Shown piece by piece: positions 1 to 13,304 of a stretch of 64,000 nt of DNA (the first letter of the stretch is position 1; every line of letters starts with the position of its first letter). The stretch is taken from NCBI GenBank assembly GCA_963970005.1, contig CAXAMN010006624.1:138285-202284 (forward strand), given 5' to 3'. This DNA comes from Durusdinium trenchii. Lineage: Eukaryota > Sar > Dinophyceae > Suessiales > Symbiodiniaceae. The translations under genes were made by a program, and so were the position numbers. The notes below the pieces were generated by a model. It ran no database searches, was not told the DNA's origin, and saw nothing but the letters and a program-made list of their open reading frames with translations.

Positions 1-102
1 TCAGGTCGCTAGGCATGGAGTGTAGCAAGTGGAGAGCATCGGTCCACTGCCAAGCCTTCTCACACACACTGATCATGGTGCTGTAGGTGATCACCTTGGG
101 GG
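1..102 (-). CDS. PPR-motif exon, cut by window edge
   Basis: The minus strand reads 'VITYSTMISVCEKAWQW' and then 'TDALHLLHSMP', a complete PPR helix pair. An AG at 103-104 on the minus strand gives a clean acceptor. The open frame continues off the left edge, so the exon is partial here. Confidence 0.72.
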
Positions 103-1144
103 CTGAATCCCGGTAGGGCGGCACCCCAATGGCCCAAAGGGCCGATTGCGGCGAACAACAACGCTGTAAGCAGGGCGGCCAGCATCAGTCATGGTGCGAA
201 TTTCTCCCCTCTCCCGAGATGCAGGGGATGCAAGTGGATGTGGGATGTGGTCGAAGCGTCTTCTTCCAAAAATGGCTGAAAGTCGTGTTCAGATGGGGGC
301 CCGCTACATATTCTTTACTTTTGGCACACACAGCTGGTTAATGACGGAAACATGGACCAAACAAGTATTGGCACCAAATTGTAAGAGGCGTCACTAGCGC
401 TGCAGCGTCTTCAGCTGATCTCCGAGCTTCAAGCCGTGCTTGAAACAAAAAACACGTTGCAACTCAGCCTTGGAAGGGTCCACGCTGGAATCTGGCAATG
501 TTTGCTAGCGTGGATCTAGCGCAGTCCTAGCGCGCGGCTAGTGCATTTTTCAGCCAGCCACTTTTCAAAAACCTGACGAGGTTCTGAACATGCCCTGAGG
601 CAAATACTAGCGTCACTAGCACAAGTCTACCGCAAACCTAGCGCCCAGCTGCAGAATAGGTGTGTTTAGCTGGGGGCCCGCTACATAATCTAATTGAAAA
701 AAAACATCATAAGCTACTTTCGACCCCTTTATCTATTTTTTTTGATTATAGACTTTTGCCCGGGCTCCATGTAATGTCCCAAAGTCCAATTGCTGGTGGT
801 GACGTGTGCAGTTTTGGGAAGGGGAGGGATGAGTGCCACTTGTGCCTTCCAGTAAATACTGGATATTCATCTGGATATCGAATGAGCAAAATTGCCAACA
901 TCTACAGGTCCACCGGGTTCCCAACACGTGCCAAGATCTCTTTCTTTAAGTGCCGCTGGGCGGGGAGTCTATTTTCTGAGCCAACGCTCCGTGAGCACTA
1001 TATAGCTATATGGAGTATAGGGTCGTGTCTCGTGTTGAATCATGTTCTAGGCACAATCTAGAGTCTATAGAGACATCCAGGTCTTTGTGCTATCTGTATT
1101 CTTGCCTCAGTCCTTTTCCAACTCCTTTCCTTCTGCCGGTCGAC

Positions 1145-1255
1145 GTCCGGAAGGATGTAGCTCTTTGGCATGGCATCGAAGAAGCGCCGCGCGGCTCGCC
1201 ATTGCCCCGGTTGACAGGAGCTGAGGCTGGTGTTGTAGCTGATGACATCCGGAGT
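1145..1255 (-). CDS. PPR-motif exon
   Basis: It reads 'PDVISYNTSLSSCQPGQW' then 'RAARRFFDAMP'. The first helix, the W and the second helix all fit the dinoflagellate PPR pattern, with CQPG replacing the usual CEKG. The acceptor is GAG just before the ACT codon, and the likely donor is GTCGAC after 'ILPD'. Confidence 0.7.
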
Positions 1256-2861
1256 CTCAGTGTACGCTCCCAAAAAATATGTCGGACATGTCGGAACTTC
1301 GTCCGGCTTCCAACCTACCGCGCAGGTTCTTTGCGCTGTCATGGTTCGGTGTAGGTGGCAAAGCTCAGATGCCGCCCCATGCCATCTAATAACGAAATAC
1401 CAGGGCCAAGGATGGACCAAAGCTCAGCTCAACACACATTTATCTGGTATTAGTATGTATATATCAAAGCTTCCTGAGGGGTGAGGGTGGTTTATGGAGC
1501 CCCCCCAAATCACCTCTGGCTTCTTAATGGACACCCCTCAGGGGGCTCTGGTACTTGGGCTCGAAGAACCCATGCAAAAGCAACAACAAAAGGAGCATTG
1601 CAAACACTCTAGGATTACTTCCACACACACTCACACACCAAGCTGAGACTTGCAAATCAACAGCTCAAAGGAGGAAAGCCATTCTTCTATTCAGCCTGCA
1701 GGATGATCACTCTCCCCTTATCTTCACCTCAAGGATGGCTGTATTTCAAAAGCAGTTGGGTACTCGTCAAGCCTGGTGAAATGATCAGAGATCAACCCCA
1801 GCAAGGAAGAAAGGACATGCTCAGCCAAGAAACGATGTCTGCTGGCTTCATGCCTGGGCTCTGCGAAGCAATCTGTTTGAAAGCAGGTACGGACCGGACC
1901 CTCTTCTATTGGGTGATCTAAGTGGATCGAATCCGATTCAAATGGTCCTCCACTAGTTGTTTGGGGTCAATATCCACCATTGCAGTCAAATCGTATGGCC
2001 AATCTCATCCACCTACAGTCCATCGACCCACCTTTTTCCTGGAAAGAACGTCAACTGCGAACCTGCGAGTCGCTTCGCGCAACTCAGTGACTTTGGTTTT
2101 CGACTAGACCCTATTATAGAAGTGGCTTCCTTAGTAGCGTCTATATTGGTGAGATGATGTTCTATCTTGGCTGCTTCGCGGGATTTGGCCATGCATGATG
2201 GTGTATTTGTCGGAGCCTTCGATCCCCTTCTTCTCACAGGCTTCGACTAGCAAGTGGTTAGGGGAACTCCGGAAGGTCGCTCCACACAGCTCCCTGTTTG
2301 GTTTTGTTTTTTTGATGGGGAATATGGATACCCCCTTTATATGGCTCCCTCAATCGCTTCCTTCTGAGCACCAGCTAGTCGATGTATTAGATGTAATAAC
2401 ACCTTCCAATGCAAGCGCACCTGAGGAGTGTGACCCGTTCTACTAGCCAACCTCATGTTCCTTCAAGCAACCATACAGGTCAGAGTTTGCTTAGTTCCTA
2501 CCACTTCATATTGTAGAGAAAATAACACTCCAACATTATTCCACACAGCTTTTCCACACAGCTATTTCACAGCTAGCCAGCGATTTCCATACAAAAGCGC
2601 CTCAAAAGGTTCCTTGCCTGCCTCTCGTGTCAGCATCTGTCTGACTCCCGAGCCATTTCCCTGGAAACATAAAGCTTACTCAGCATCCAGTGATCCGCGG
2701 GCTGTTGGATGGACTGTTGGATGGTCGTGCCCAAAAAGGTTTCGCAGGTGATCCTCAGTCTTCCTAACGGGAGGACATCGATTCTCTCCAAACTCTTAGG
2801 GCTCTTTCACCTACGCGTCACACGTCAATCAGCATTTCGAAAACGATTGGTTTTCTCCCAA

Positions 2862-3002
2862 CAGCGACAGAGTGCCGTGCAAGAGCTCCAGAACGGCGAC
2901 CCAATGGTGTCCACTGGCCAATGCGCTCATGGCTGCGTTGTAGCTGGAAACTGGAACAGGAGAGATGTGCCGCTGCGTAAGGAAGAGTTGCCAGGCCAGC
3001 TC
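2862..3002 (-). CDS. PPR-motif exon
   Basis: The exon starts after CCAAG with 'ELAWQLFLTQRHISPVPV', the second helix of one motif. It continues as 'SSYNAAMSALASGHHW' and 'VAVLELLHGTLSLL', so it holds about one and a half PPR motifs. The left end is approximate. Confidence 0.72.
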
Positions 3003-4189
3003 CTTGGTGATGAAGGGAGAAGGGTGTGAACGAGAAACCTGGAGTCTCCATAACACCCTGGGCTCAATCTACCTCCATTTCGAAGGTGTTGGGGTGGGTG
3101 CCGCGGGGAATCTGTCCCTACCTTCTCAGGATGTTGGCCCCATGCCCATCAAAACCGCTTGTAGAGTGCTACTTGGAGAGTGCCCACGACTTCCAAAACT
3201 GGAGTCTCCATGTTTGGTTTGGTCCGATGTGAGTTTGCAGCTTCGAAGATGTGTGGATTTTACTGGGCGGGCAAAACGGGCTTTTGGAATTCCACCATTT
3301 CAGTTCACGAAGGACTTCAAGATGCAACTAAAACGAAAACACCTGTTTTGTTCTCAGCACATGCACGACATGGATGGTTCAATCCAATCCTTCAGGGTTG
3401 GTGAAATAAATGATGTCTTTGGTAAAGCATGGCAGCTTTGCATGTCTTCTCGCCAACGCTAAATAGAACAATCATACAATCAGTCTTGCAAAGGCATTTG
3501 TTCAAGCGTGCACTCGTGCATCTGCGTGTGAATTCAAAAAAACAAACGGCAACCTCCCCGAGGGCAAAGGATCGGGTTTTGGTAGGTCTTCCTCTAACCA
3601 TTTGTTGTTTCTTGCGTTTGTCTGACTCTCTCTTTTTCCTTTTTTTTTTTTTTTTCGCACGCGATCATGTTGTCTCGGCTGGAGGAAGCGATCATGGTTG
3701 TCTCGGCTGGAGGGTCGAAAAAGATTTCGAATTAGGTCTCTAAGGATAATTATTTGGCTTGGTCAAGACCTTGAAATGCTGCCGAGCTGTCAAACAGCTC
3801 AGAACATGAACAGCAGCAGCTACAGCCACCTTTTCCACCGCAAGACCGCGAGACAGGGACTAAATGGGACTAACTAACAAAGAAAGGCAGGGAAGAAGGA
3901 CAGAATGACTGCGCAGGTGCCACAGGATTTGAGGAAGTGTTCAGAGAGGAAGCCAGCGAAAGCCACAAAGCCAGCCTAATGGGACGAGAGTGACGAGAGG
4001 AAGGAAGGGACAAAAGCAAGCAAGGAAGGATGATACGAAAAGGACGTACGAGTACAACATAGTACAACTGTTCCAAAAGGAGTGAGGAGGTCAAGAAAAA
4101 GGCACCCCCAACCTCTGACCAGTTCTTGACTTTTTTTTGGGGGGATGCTTCTTCAGGGGAAGGGGTGCTTCTTGAGGTTCATATTTTGA

Positions 4190-4384
4190 TCCCATCTGGT
4201 CCCAGAGCATAACTTGAGAACTGCACGACCATCAACATTCTCCAAGGTTCCCATGCCTTGCCTTTCTCCAAGACCTTAATGACCACATCTAAGATACCGC
4301 TGTCCATCACATTGATGGCAGATTCATCGGCCATCCGGAAGAGCTGCAGGGCCAAATGCCAAGAAGTGGCCGCTTCACAGGAAC
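4190..4384 (-). CDS. PPR-motif exon, diverged
   Basis: It reads 'GSCEAATSWHLALQLFRMAD', the end of one PPR motif, followed by 'INVMDSGILDVVIKVLEKGK' and 'AWEPWRMLM', a second weaker motif. The acceptor is CTCAG. The second motif lacks the usual Y-N-A-A core. An open frame just upstream (4462-4594) may be another exon but carries no motif I recognise. Confidence 0.6.
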
Positions 4385-5169
4385 CTGAGGACTTCGGGCG
4401 ATCCATGGGGCTGTCCGCCCACTTTTTCGCGAATGAAAGGTGCGACTCCGCCCCACTCCGCCCCTCCAGGCAAGCAACTGATGGCTCCCCTGTAGCTGCT
4501 TGGTTGAGGGGGGCAGCTTTCGTCTTGACATCAGCTCTAGGAAGCCAAGGACCTGCTGCCTCAGAGCTAGCTGTTCACAGGCCAGGTGGGTCATTAGCCT
4601 GGAGCAAGCACCAGGTGAACTCGTGAATTCCGAACATTTTGGATCCAGGCGTTCGAAAAGCCGAGTTCAGCAAGGCCCTGGGGTGTGTGTGAGTCGAGTT
4701 TCACCAGAGCCGAGCATCGCCCAGCTTTCATCTGAGGCGAGAGATGGGCGACACAGAGATCGTGGAATCCTGGGCCTCGGTCCCCTCCAGGTCAGAACAG
4801 CCTGGCTCTTACGACCGTAGGACCGTAGGACCACTCCAAGACCAAACAGATTGGTTCTACTGTTGTACCCTTATAAAGTCGCTCGAGTGGCTTCGTACCT
4901 GGTAGAGTCTTTGCAGACGATATTTCAGCCTCTCAGCTAGAGCGATTGAGTTTGCAAATGGGTGCCCAGCCCCCGGAGAAAATCCCGGCACGTCCCCGCA
5001 GAACCAGCAACGCCTCTTGGTTTTTGCCAAGAGTCTTCAGAAGGGCTTACTAATGATAATGTTCAACACAAAGACCGTCGCAGGCATGACTAAGTAACAA
5101 ACACTCCATTTTTGCCAGTCCGGAGCGACTGGGGAAGAGCCTCACTTGACTCGTCCGCCCTCGAAACCA

Positions 5170-5224
5170 TGTCCAGGTGGCCAGCAGCCGGACATGGCAC
5201 ATAGGTTTATGGCAGCGTTGTAAC
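5170..5224 (-). CDS. PPR-motif exon fragment
   Basis: Only the first helix is clear: 'YNAAINLCAMSGCW', after a CGAG acceptor. The donor may be GT (GTTTCGAG) or GA (GACATGG). It could be a relic rather than a live exon. Confidence 0.42.
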
Positions 5225-7715
5225 CTCGGCATGGGAAGGCCTGGTTGGAGAATGGGTCGCGAACCATTTCCCGAAAATAAGTACAAAAACAAAGGAACGG
5301 ACGCCCAGTTTCTATGATCACAAGTACAAGCGATGTGGGTAGGGACATTCGATGTAAACAATGCCTTTGGGATCGCGTGTGGCCGGGTTCTTCTTCAGAT
5401 CGGACCCATCCGACTAGAGATGATAAGGAGCATGCAACAATTTGGCGCAAACATATGAGCGAAAGGTACAGAGTAGGAAACGACGGCCTCCAACCTAATA
5501 GCGATGGCCTAAAAACCTAGAAGCGAAAGGTACATTAGTACGGTCTTTTCACGGTGATGTATTACCATCACGGTCCAAGCAGCTCACCAGGTCTGGGGCA
5601 AGGCCCTGCCGCGTTCGTGAAAGGCGAAAGGGCCATGAAAAACACCAAACCTGGGAACTCCAGCTGTTCCATGGAGGCCAGGGTGCCGAACTTGCGGAAG
5701 TCAGGGTGTCACATCTAAGGGTGTCCAGCTGGATGAGACTGTTTCACTCTTTGTCCAAAGACCCCGTATATTATATACCTGGACCCAAGGTCGTTCGTAA
5801 CCTGAACAAATAGGACATGACCCTGTGTACAACTGTCTCCACCGCGTGCACAGCCAGCTCACAGCACCAGCACCGGCACCCAGCACCAGCAACCTGTCTC
5901 GAAAGCGCGCACGGGCAACTCATTGTTATTTATTTGAAGTAAGAACCCCATAGCTTCGCTATCTGGGGAAAAACCATCACCGTGACTCCAGGGTGTTTAC
6001 ACACGAACATCCTCTCCCCCTCTCTCTCCTGGCTACTTTTGCCCCTTTCTCGCGCCCAAACCAGTGGAAAGGGCTTTGAGGGTTCCGACCCTTGCTACGG
6101 ACGGTCCAAGGATTCTTAGCGTAGTCGGCGTAGTCAAAACTATTTGTGAACATGCACCTAATTATAAATGTCATCTACCCCGCCAAAGAAGAGCAACGTA
6201 ATTCTTCGAATCTCCAGCAGTGAACGCCCCCCATTGATGCATTTGTTCCCGATCCAACAAAACATCGATGCTTTAGATCTGTCAGTATCTGTCAGTCCTG
6301 CATGTCGAACAGCTGTCCAGCCCAGCGCCATTGCAGACTCCCTGAGGCTGCTGGTGTTCGTTCGCTTCTCACCGTCGTTCGTTGGGATCACCCTCTCAGA
6401 AACACATGTTTCAATGCACGATCGAATGAGCTATGGTTGGTTCACCTGGAAAAGGTTGGGGAACTCCCGTGGTCACCGTAGTCGCTACCCTTGCAGCGAT
6501 GGCGTCCAACCTAGCCATGCGGCTAGGCCTCCAACCGACTTGTAGCTCCCTGTTGAGCACTGAAGAAGGAACACAAAGCCAAACCCGCATGGGACCTCTA
6601 CAACTCGTGTGTGGCATCTGCCAGTAGACCTGACAGCCCTCACCATAGACTGGACCACATATCGTTGAAGCATAGATTCACTTGCACAACGAAGGATGGA
6701 CAATCCTCATTACCTCATTACATTAATTGGCATTAATTGGCACATGTCTAGTCAACGCGACGGAAGGGGTCTCCAATTTAGAGAACCTGTCCCTTTCCGA
6801 GTGATGGGATTGATGCGTGAGGTACACATGAGGAGTTCATGTTTCGATACACCGTTTTGCCTAAGAAGCGACAGATGGCATGGATGATGGCAATGGATAA
6901 AGTGGATAAGACAGCTGTAGCTGGCTGCGAAAAAACGGAGACACACTTTGATTGTCCACCCGAACAAATCACCCTGAAACAAACCATTGCTGTCAACAGA
7001 ATCCTGGGTAGGAGGAGAAGCTAAACTTGTAGGCCGTCGCCTGTGTGATAATGGTGGTACCTTGTGAAGGTGGCTCTTCCTATAGCAAGCAATGTGAGAA
7101 TCCCAATAGCAATGGCCTCCAACCTAGTTGCAATGGCCTCCAACCTAGCTATGGCCTCAAAATTGATGGGTACCATGGCCAATGTCCTGTAAGTTGCCAG
7201 AGTTCCTATGCCAAACACGAGGGGGGCCGGGCTGTGCCTACATGGATCTGCTGCCTACTGTGGTTGCATAGTTCAGGTCCCCTTTTGTAGGGTTGGCACG
7301 TTCCATTCGCATAGTAGTACAGTAGTATCAATAACGAAAAATGATGTTCCCACACAAGCAGCCTTTAAACACCTGTTAACAAGTGGAGCAGCCCTTCTTT
7401 TTTTGCTGCTTGGGAGTGGGACTTTATCAGTCCACAATTTGGCATGGCAACATCAGAAGCTGTTTCCGAATAATTCGGGTGTGCATTTCACTAGGGAGAC
7501 CCCCGCATGGTCTATTTTTCCTTTACCTTCCAGCAGGTCGGTTGTAGCCAACAAACTACAGTAACTATATGACAAAGATTGGAACAAAAAGAAAAAAATG
7601 TGAAATGTTCTTTTTTTAAACAACTAAATACTGAATACTTTACTTCGAGTGACCCCCACGGCATTGATCCGCTGATAACAACCCTCACCGGAAGAAACAG
7701 CAGCTTCCATCCGGC
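5225..7715. other. Non-coding stretch with minisatellites
   Basis: No convincing exon was seen on either strand. The stretch holds three pieces of the dispersed 21-nt minisatellite (near 5482, 6497 and 7100). It also has a segment at 6051-6130 that reappears in diverged form at 8686-8785. A minus-strand frame at 5600-5700 is protein-like but carries no motif. Confidence 0.5.
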
Positions 7716-7791
7716 TACACCCATGCCGTGGCCGGCCCGTGCCTTCCATGGCACCGAGGAGTGCCGTGAAGCTGAACACATTGGGTCGGAC
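7716..7791 (-). CDS. PPR-motif exon
   Basis: It reads 'VRPNVFSFTALLGAMEGTGR' after a TTCAG acceptor. The donor appears to be GTGTAG after CATGG. This is the first helix of a PPR motif. The second helix must come from the next exon downstream. Confidence 0.65.
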
Positions 7792-8251
7792 CTGAAGGGC
7801 TGAACGGGTCGCACCAGTGAGGTTGGTCGCACCCGGGAGGGTCAGGGTTGGCATGATGCGAGAAGGCGTGAGGTTTGGTGAAGTGGAGATTTGAATCTTG
7901 TCTTGTTCAGAATGAGCGATTCCACCAGCAAATGTTCCTGGATATGAAGTACCCTAGTTCAGGCCCTAGAAAACGGGACTTCTCCTATATTGATACCCAA
8001 CATAGAACCACCAAAGTTCTTCATCGCCACCTCTCTCCACCCAATCATTACACCATATTACACCCCACTTCACGTTCAAGCTCATCTTCAGGGTTGCCGC
8101 TCGAGACCCTGTTTGGAATCACCACTCACCACTCCTTTCCCGGAGATACCGGATAGTCCCGATCTTGAAAAAAACGGGACGCGATGTCATCTTGGTACCT
8201 TGCATAGTCGGCACCGATGGGTGAAAGAAACCCCCCATCCTTCGGTGAAAC

Positions 8252-8391
8252 CTCGCAGCGCCTGAAGCCGCGGCATCTCAGACCACAGGTGAAGAGCCCA
8301 GGGCCAGCGCGGCAGCTGAGCATGGTCATGGCGCGATGGGCGTCCCATCGCACTGATGGCAGAGGTGAAGGTGATGGCGTTGGGAGATATC
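8252..8391 (-). CDS. PPR-motif exon with an insertion
   Basis: It reads 'ISPNAITFTSAISAMGR', then about ten extra residues (PSRHDHAQLP), then 'RWPWALHLWSEMPRL'. Without the extra residues it would be an ordinary motif with W-x-x-A-L. The acceptor is GTCAG and the donor is GTTTCACC. Confidence 0.65.
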
Positions 8392-9602
8392 CTGACGGCA
8401 CTGGACAAGCTTTAGTTGGACCAAGGTGGGGCGAATCACCGGGCGAGCTCTCCGAAGCTGTAAAAAAGAGGGATGGCATACTGGTCAAATCTTTTCAACA
8501 TTCATCTCAAACGCGTGCAAAACTTCTTCTTCCACCAGTGGACTTTGAAACCAGATTGACGCTGTAGATGGAAGGTCCTTCTTTCAGTTTACCACTCAAA
8601 ACATTCTCATCATCAGGGTGCTTATTCTTCCAGTGCGAGCTCATGAACTTCAATCGGTGACCGGAGTTCATCCCTCAGAATCTGGGCCCGAACCAATGGG
8701 AAGGGTTTTGAGATGTTTTGAGTGTGGCCCCTGCTAAGTGTGAAGGATCCGACCCCTGTCGAGGGCCCGAGAATTCTTAGGGTTGGCTGTATAGACATCA
8801 ATTCAAGTTAGGAGTCCAAACAAAAGGCTGACCAAATTGCTGGATAGTTTTGTGCCAAGTGATGTCGTACACGTCACTATAAGCTCTAAGAAACAATGAG
8901 CTTCTTAGAGATCCATAGCCATAGCATTCTCCTGAAGTTTGGTGTGGACAGGGTGCGGTTGAATTCCTTTCAAAGCACAAGGGTTTCCAAACATGGGACA
9001 AGTGGTTCAGACTCGAAATTGAGGTTTTAGTGCCCTAAGTGAGTGGATTATGGACACCCCTATTCTCCAATAGGTACCCCTTTGGAACTGCTGGGATAAG
9101 CTTCTGCGACTTCGTTCGTGCAAAATCGAACATGAACGAAGAACAGCTACGACTGGGGCCCCGTTTTCCAAGCGGGCCGCGACAAAGCCCATCCAGGCTT
9201 ATTCAGGTGGGGGGGGAGGTCCCAAACCTCTTAGACCTTCTGGGGACCACACATCCGATGACGCCAGTCCTCTGGAGAGGAAAAGCCACTATCGAGCAGG
9301 ACCTTCCCAGTGACCGAACTTCAGGATTGGTATAGGTGACCTTTCACAGACCTAAGTAACATCGAGATCGGGAATCTCAAAGGGTCACTGGGAAGGTCCT
9401 GAGAGATACCCAGTCCGGACTGTGCTTTGATTGACATGAAATTGGGTCTATCCTATTACCAGTAGTCCTGTCGATGATGGTTCAGTTGTAGGCCTTGTTC
9501 AACAATAGTATACAATAGTCATGTTCTTGTTTACTCACTGTTACAGGTAAGTTCGGACAGACCCTGGCAGCAGTCTCTTGCACTGGCCCAAGTCTCTTGC
9601 AC

Positions 9603-9688
9603 TGGCCCATGAGGTCAAAAAGCTGTAGGGCCAGCGGCCACTGCCAACTCTTCTCAAAAATGCTCATCAGCGTGCTGAAAGTGACCAC
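9603..9688 (-). CDS. PPR-motif exon
   Basis: It reads 'VVTFSTLMSIFEKSWQW' then 'PLALQLFDLMG', a near-perfect motif. The acceptor is CGTCAG and the donor is GTGCAAG, giving an 86-nt exon. Confidence 0.75.
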
Positions 9689-10759
9689 CTGACGTGCATT
9701 CACTCCGCAAACAGACTCCGGTTCGAAAGAACAAAACGGCTCACCGAAACGACAGGAGTCTGGGTGGTGAACCCCCGCAATTAAAAAAAACAAAAACTGC
9801 CAAGCTGAAAGTGGTGTTCAAATATGTTCAAATCAACCAGGGCCGTCCCTGTTCGACCAAACCCGCCAGGTCCCAGGTTCCCCTCCATCCGCCGCGGAGT
9901 CCGGAGTCTAAATCCTGACAGGTTGGACCTGATGTCCAACATGTTCATAGTCTTGGAGCTCCTATCTTTGACCTAGTCCAGGATCACGTATTGTAGGATA
10001 CAAAGAGCATGTTTCTAGGTGCCCAAAAGAACACCTAGTCGCTTGCTCGCAGAAACGAAACCAAGTCCCACGAGGAACAACGAACCTATATGATACTGCT
10101 GATATTTAATGATATTATATACGTTTCTTGGTCTATTCCTAGGGATCATTAAGGCCTCATTAGGGATCTACTTGGTCTATTACCTGGTGTCACAAACTGC
10201 GCACCTCGGTCAAAGAGGATATACAGAACAAAACAAAAACAGTGCTGTGCTGCTGTTTGGTTTCGGGTCATCTCCCATTCTCTTGAAGATCGGGTCGTTC
10301 GGCATATATCTCTTCGAAGATTCCATACGGCCCTCACGAACTCGTCTACTACGGCGAGGTAACCCTCCACACAGCACGGAACCTTGGGTGGTATATAGAT
10401 CCATCGGGCATGTGCTTATGCAATTGGAACTATACAACATGCCCTGGGTACAGGGAAACATCCAAACTATGTCCATTCAGTCAGGCAAAATTGGGATGTC
10501 AGGCCAGTTGGCCCATGCTTTAGTTTAGCTGTTCCGTCCATTCATCATCCAAGGGAGACCCCAGTAGCACGGGGTCCTAACCCTCAAGACTCTTTGGTTG
10601 GATTCGGGTACACAGTCGAATCCCCCAAAACACCTGTTGGTCACTATTCATCATCACCTCCAGATCTTCTCCATGATCAACCACGATCAACCCCAATGCA
10701 CACCCCCACTTAACAACATGGAAAACATTGGCAAACACATCGACTTGCAACTAAAAAAC

Positions 10760-10821
10760 ATTTGGAAGAACGGTTGCGCGTGGCATGGCGTTGAAGAACT
10801 TCAAAGCATCTCGCCACATTG
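10760..10821 (-). CDS. PPR-motif exon, 62 nt
   Basis: It reads 'MWRDALKFFNAMPRATVLPN' after a TTCCAG acceptor, followed by GTTTTTTAG as donor. It supplies the second helix of one motif and the linker to the next. The open frame is short, so only the motif and the splice signals reveal it. Confidence 0.68.
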
Positions 10822-11908
10822 CTGGAAGAAACTTGTATAAATTCATGCCTCGGAATTGCCTAAAGAGATCTGGGCATACAAATCAAATCCCTTAGCCTAT
10901 CAAGGAACTGTGTTTAGGGATTCAAACAAAATGCAATGACATGGGAACAACAAAGAAAAGCACCTCAAAAGCTCAAAAAAAGCAATCAAACCACTCACAG
11001 TCAGACTGTCAGACTCCTCAAGATTTACACAATAGAACTCTGCAACCTTCCAAAAGCTTTGTGGTGCAAAAAGGCTTGCCTTGGTTCATCCAGTTTTGCT
11101 ACCAAGAAGCAGGTATTGAAGCTGATCACATCCGGCAAGATCCCCAGATCTGGCATGCCTCAGATCGGTTGGATCCTAACCTCCCTAATGTAGACTGATA
11201 AATAAACCCCCCATATGAGGAGGATTGTCCAATTCACATGGGTCGGTTTATGAATCAAGAGTCTACATTACTACCCTCCCTCGGTGGTCGCTTGGAGAAC
11301 CTCCCGGCTCGGTCGTTCCGAGTGGTGGGGCGGGTAACGATGTGGGGGACCCTCCGCCGAGTCTGGGGGGCATGTCTACACCTGGACGCGACCCTAGTTC
11401 GTAGCCAAAACGACTGGAACATGATCTCCCCCCAAAACAGGCACTTAGTATGTGCTGGTACTCATTTTCGGTACGAACAGGTCGACTCTAGGTATACGGT
11501 CCAGGTCTTGCCAGTGACCAAAACTGGTGTTGCACAGCGTCCGACAGAACATCTGATGTGGGGTGCCCCTGGAAAGGGCCCAAACATGTTTTGTTTCACC
11601 CCAAGAGTGAGACGTGACAAGTTCACCTCAGTAGAACACCAGGTTGCAGCTACTGTTGCAGCTTTATGCACATATGTTGAGGTAGGTTTGGATCAGGCGG
11701 AAGAATAACACTTCCTAAGTGACACCACACCACTAGTGTTGACCTTTATTGGACTGTGCAGCAGTGGGAGCAACCAAATCAAGTTGTACAACTCTCAATG
11801 CCGCCAGTTGAAAGCTTCTTTCAGCTTGATAGAAGCAGTAAAGCCAAGACACTTTAAACAAAAAAAGTGCCGCAAAAAAGGAGATGCTTCCATTGTTTCG
11901 GTTCCGAT

Positions 11909-12037
11909 GCCTGCTAAGCTGCCGTGGAAGAGCTGTAATGCCTTGGGCCACTGGCGCCCGCGGCCCAGCGCGCTCATTGCCGCGTTGCAGCTGCTGGTGG
12001 TCGGCTGGATGTGGCCTTCTGCCATCGAATTGAACAC
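11909..12037 (-). CDS. PPR-motif exon
   Basis: It reads 'VFNSMAEGHIQPTTSSCNAA', then 'MSALGRGRQWPKALQLFHGS'. The acceptor is CTGAG. The donor after 'LAG' looks like GC rather than GT (AG then GCATCGG). Confidence 0.75.
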
Positions 12038-13304
12038 CTCAGGACAGGATAGATCGATCCATGTTGGGCCGGAAAAGGCTGTCAACTGGTCAAGCCTGGC
12101 TTAAAGAACATGAGCTAGGAATTATAGAACATATTATATATACTTCCAAAGAAGGACGGGGCAACATATCCCTATAATGATCGAGAATGAAACTTCAACC
12201 TCCGCCTGATGAAAGGAAAGGTGTCCCATGCCTGAGAACCGCCTCTATCCCTACAGTCGTCCAGTCTGACCCACTAAAACCTAGTCTTTTACCCCCTTAC
12301 GACCATCTCCAGTAAAATACGGTCAAACTGACTGTAGTAGTAGGGTGTGGATATTCGACAGGGATGGACAGGGATGAAGCCCACTTTGAAAGTCGGACCG
12401 AACGACGGAACGACGGAACGACCCCACCCCCATGGCACCACCGTTGAAACTCCACTTCGTAGGGTCCAAATGGAAACTAAGACCAAATGGAAAATCATGT
12501 ACCTTTCTTGAACACGTTCCACCCCACCTTCAGAATCTGGGCGGTCGTCTTGGGGCCGAACAATCCCAGACACGTTCTGGGAGTCGGAGGTGGCATATCT
12601 ACCTTGACCCTCCAGGTAGACAAAGTACCTGGCAAACTTACCTGTCTTTAGAGGGTTAGACGTCCCATTTTCGCTACTTGAAGTCAGGTCCAGGCACCTG
12701 ATTTCATTGGGGTGTTCTTTTGGGGGTGAATCATAGCTCTATATGGCGTGTCGGAATGCACATGACCAACAAAGGAGAGGCTGGCATGTCTGGGCGGGAA
12801 GTACCTCACCTGACTTCAAGCGTCCTTGCTCCGTTCGTAGCGATGCCCTTGTTTCTAGTGGCTTCTTGCTCCGTTCGTAGCGATGCCAGGAGCCCCGAAC
12901 GTAGCGTCCTTGCTGCTAGTAGCGATGCCCTTTGCTTTCAAAAAGGAGACATATGATCTTATAACATTAGGTACTTGTAACATGTACTTGTACCGTTTTC
13001 CGAGCCGACGAGCTACGGGTTGACTCCAGGTACCGGTCTTTGCGGGCAAAAGACCGGGTGGACTGTCATGAGATGTCCCATATTCGAATTCGCGACTTCA
13101 ATTCAAGTCGGGTTCAGGTAGTGACCCTTTCGCGCGATGACAACCCATTTTTGCTTTTGCTTGACACCTTCGGCTTTTTCGACCTCTGATCTTCTCAGCG
13201 AGGCAAAACCAGATCCATATCCAACATTTCAGTATTTATGTTGCTTTCATACTCCCAAGATAGGTGGTGCCAACCCATATCCACTCGCCGACGTCTTGCA
13301 GCAG

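Noticed and set aside
11238..11708. 156-codon plus-strand ORF
   Set aside because: It includes family C-like sequence (GGTACGAACAGG, GTCCAGGT) and no motif, and it is opposite to all other coding.
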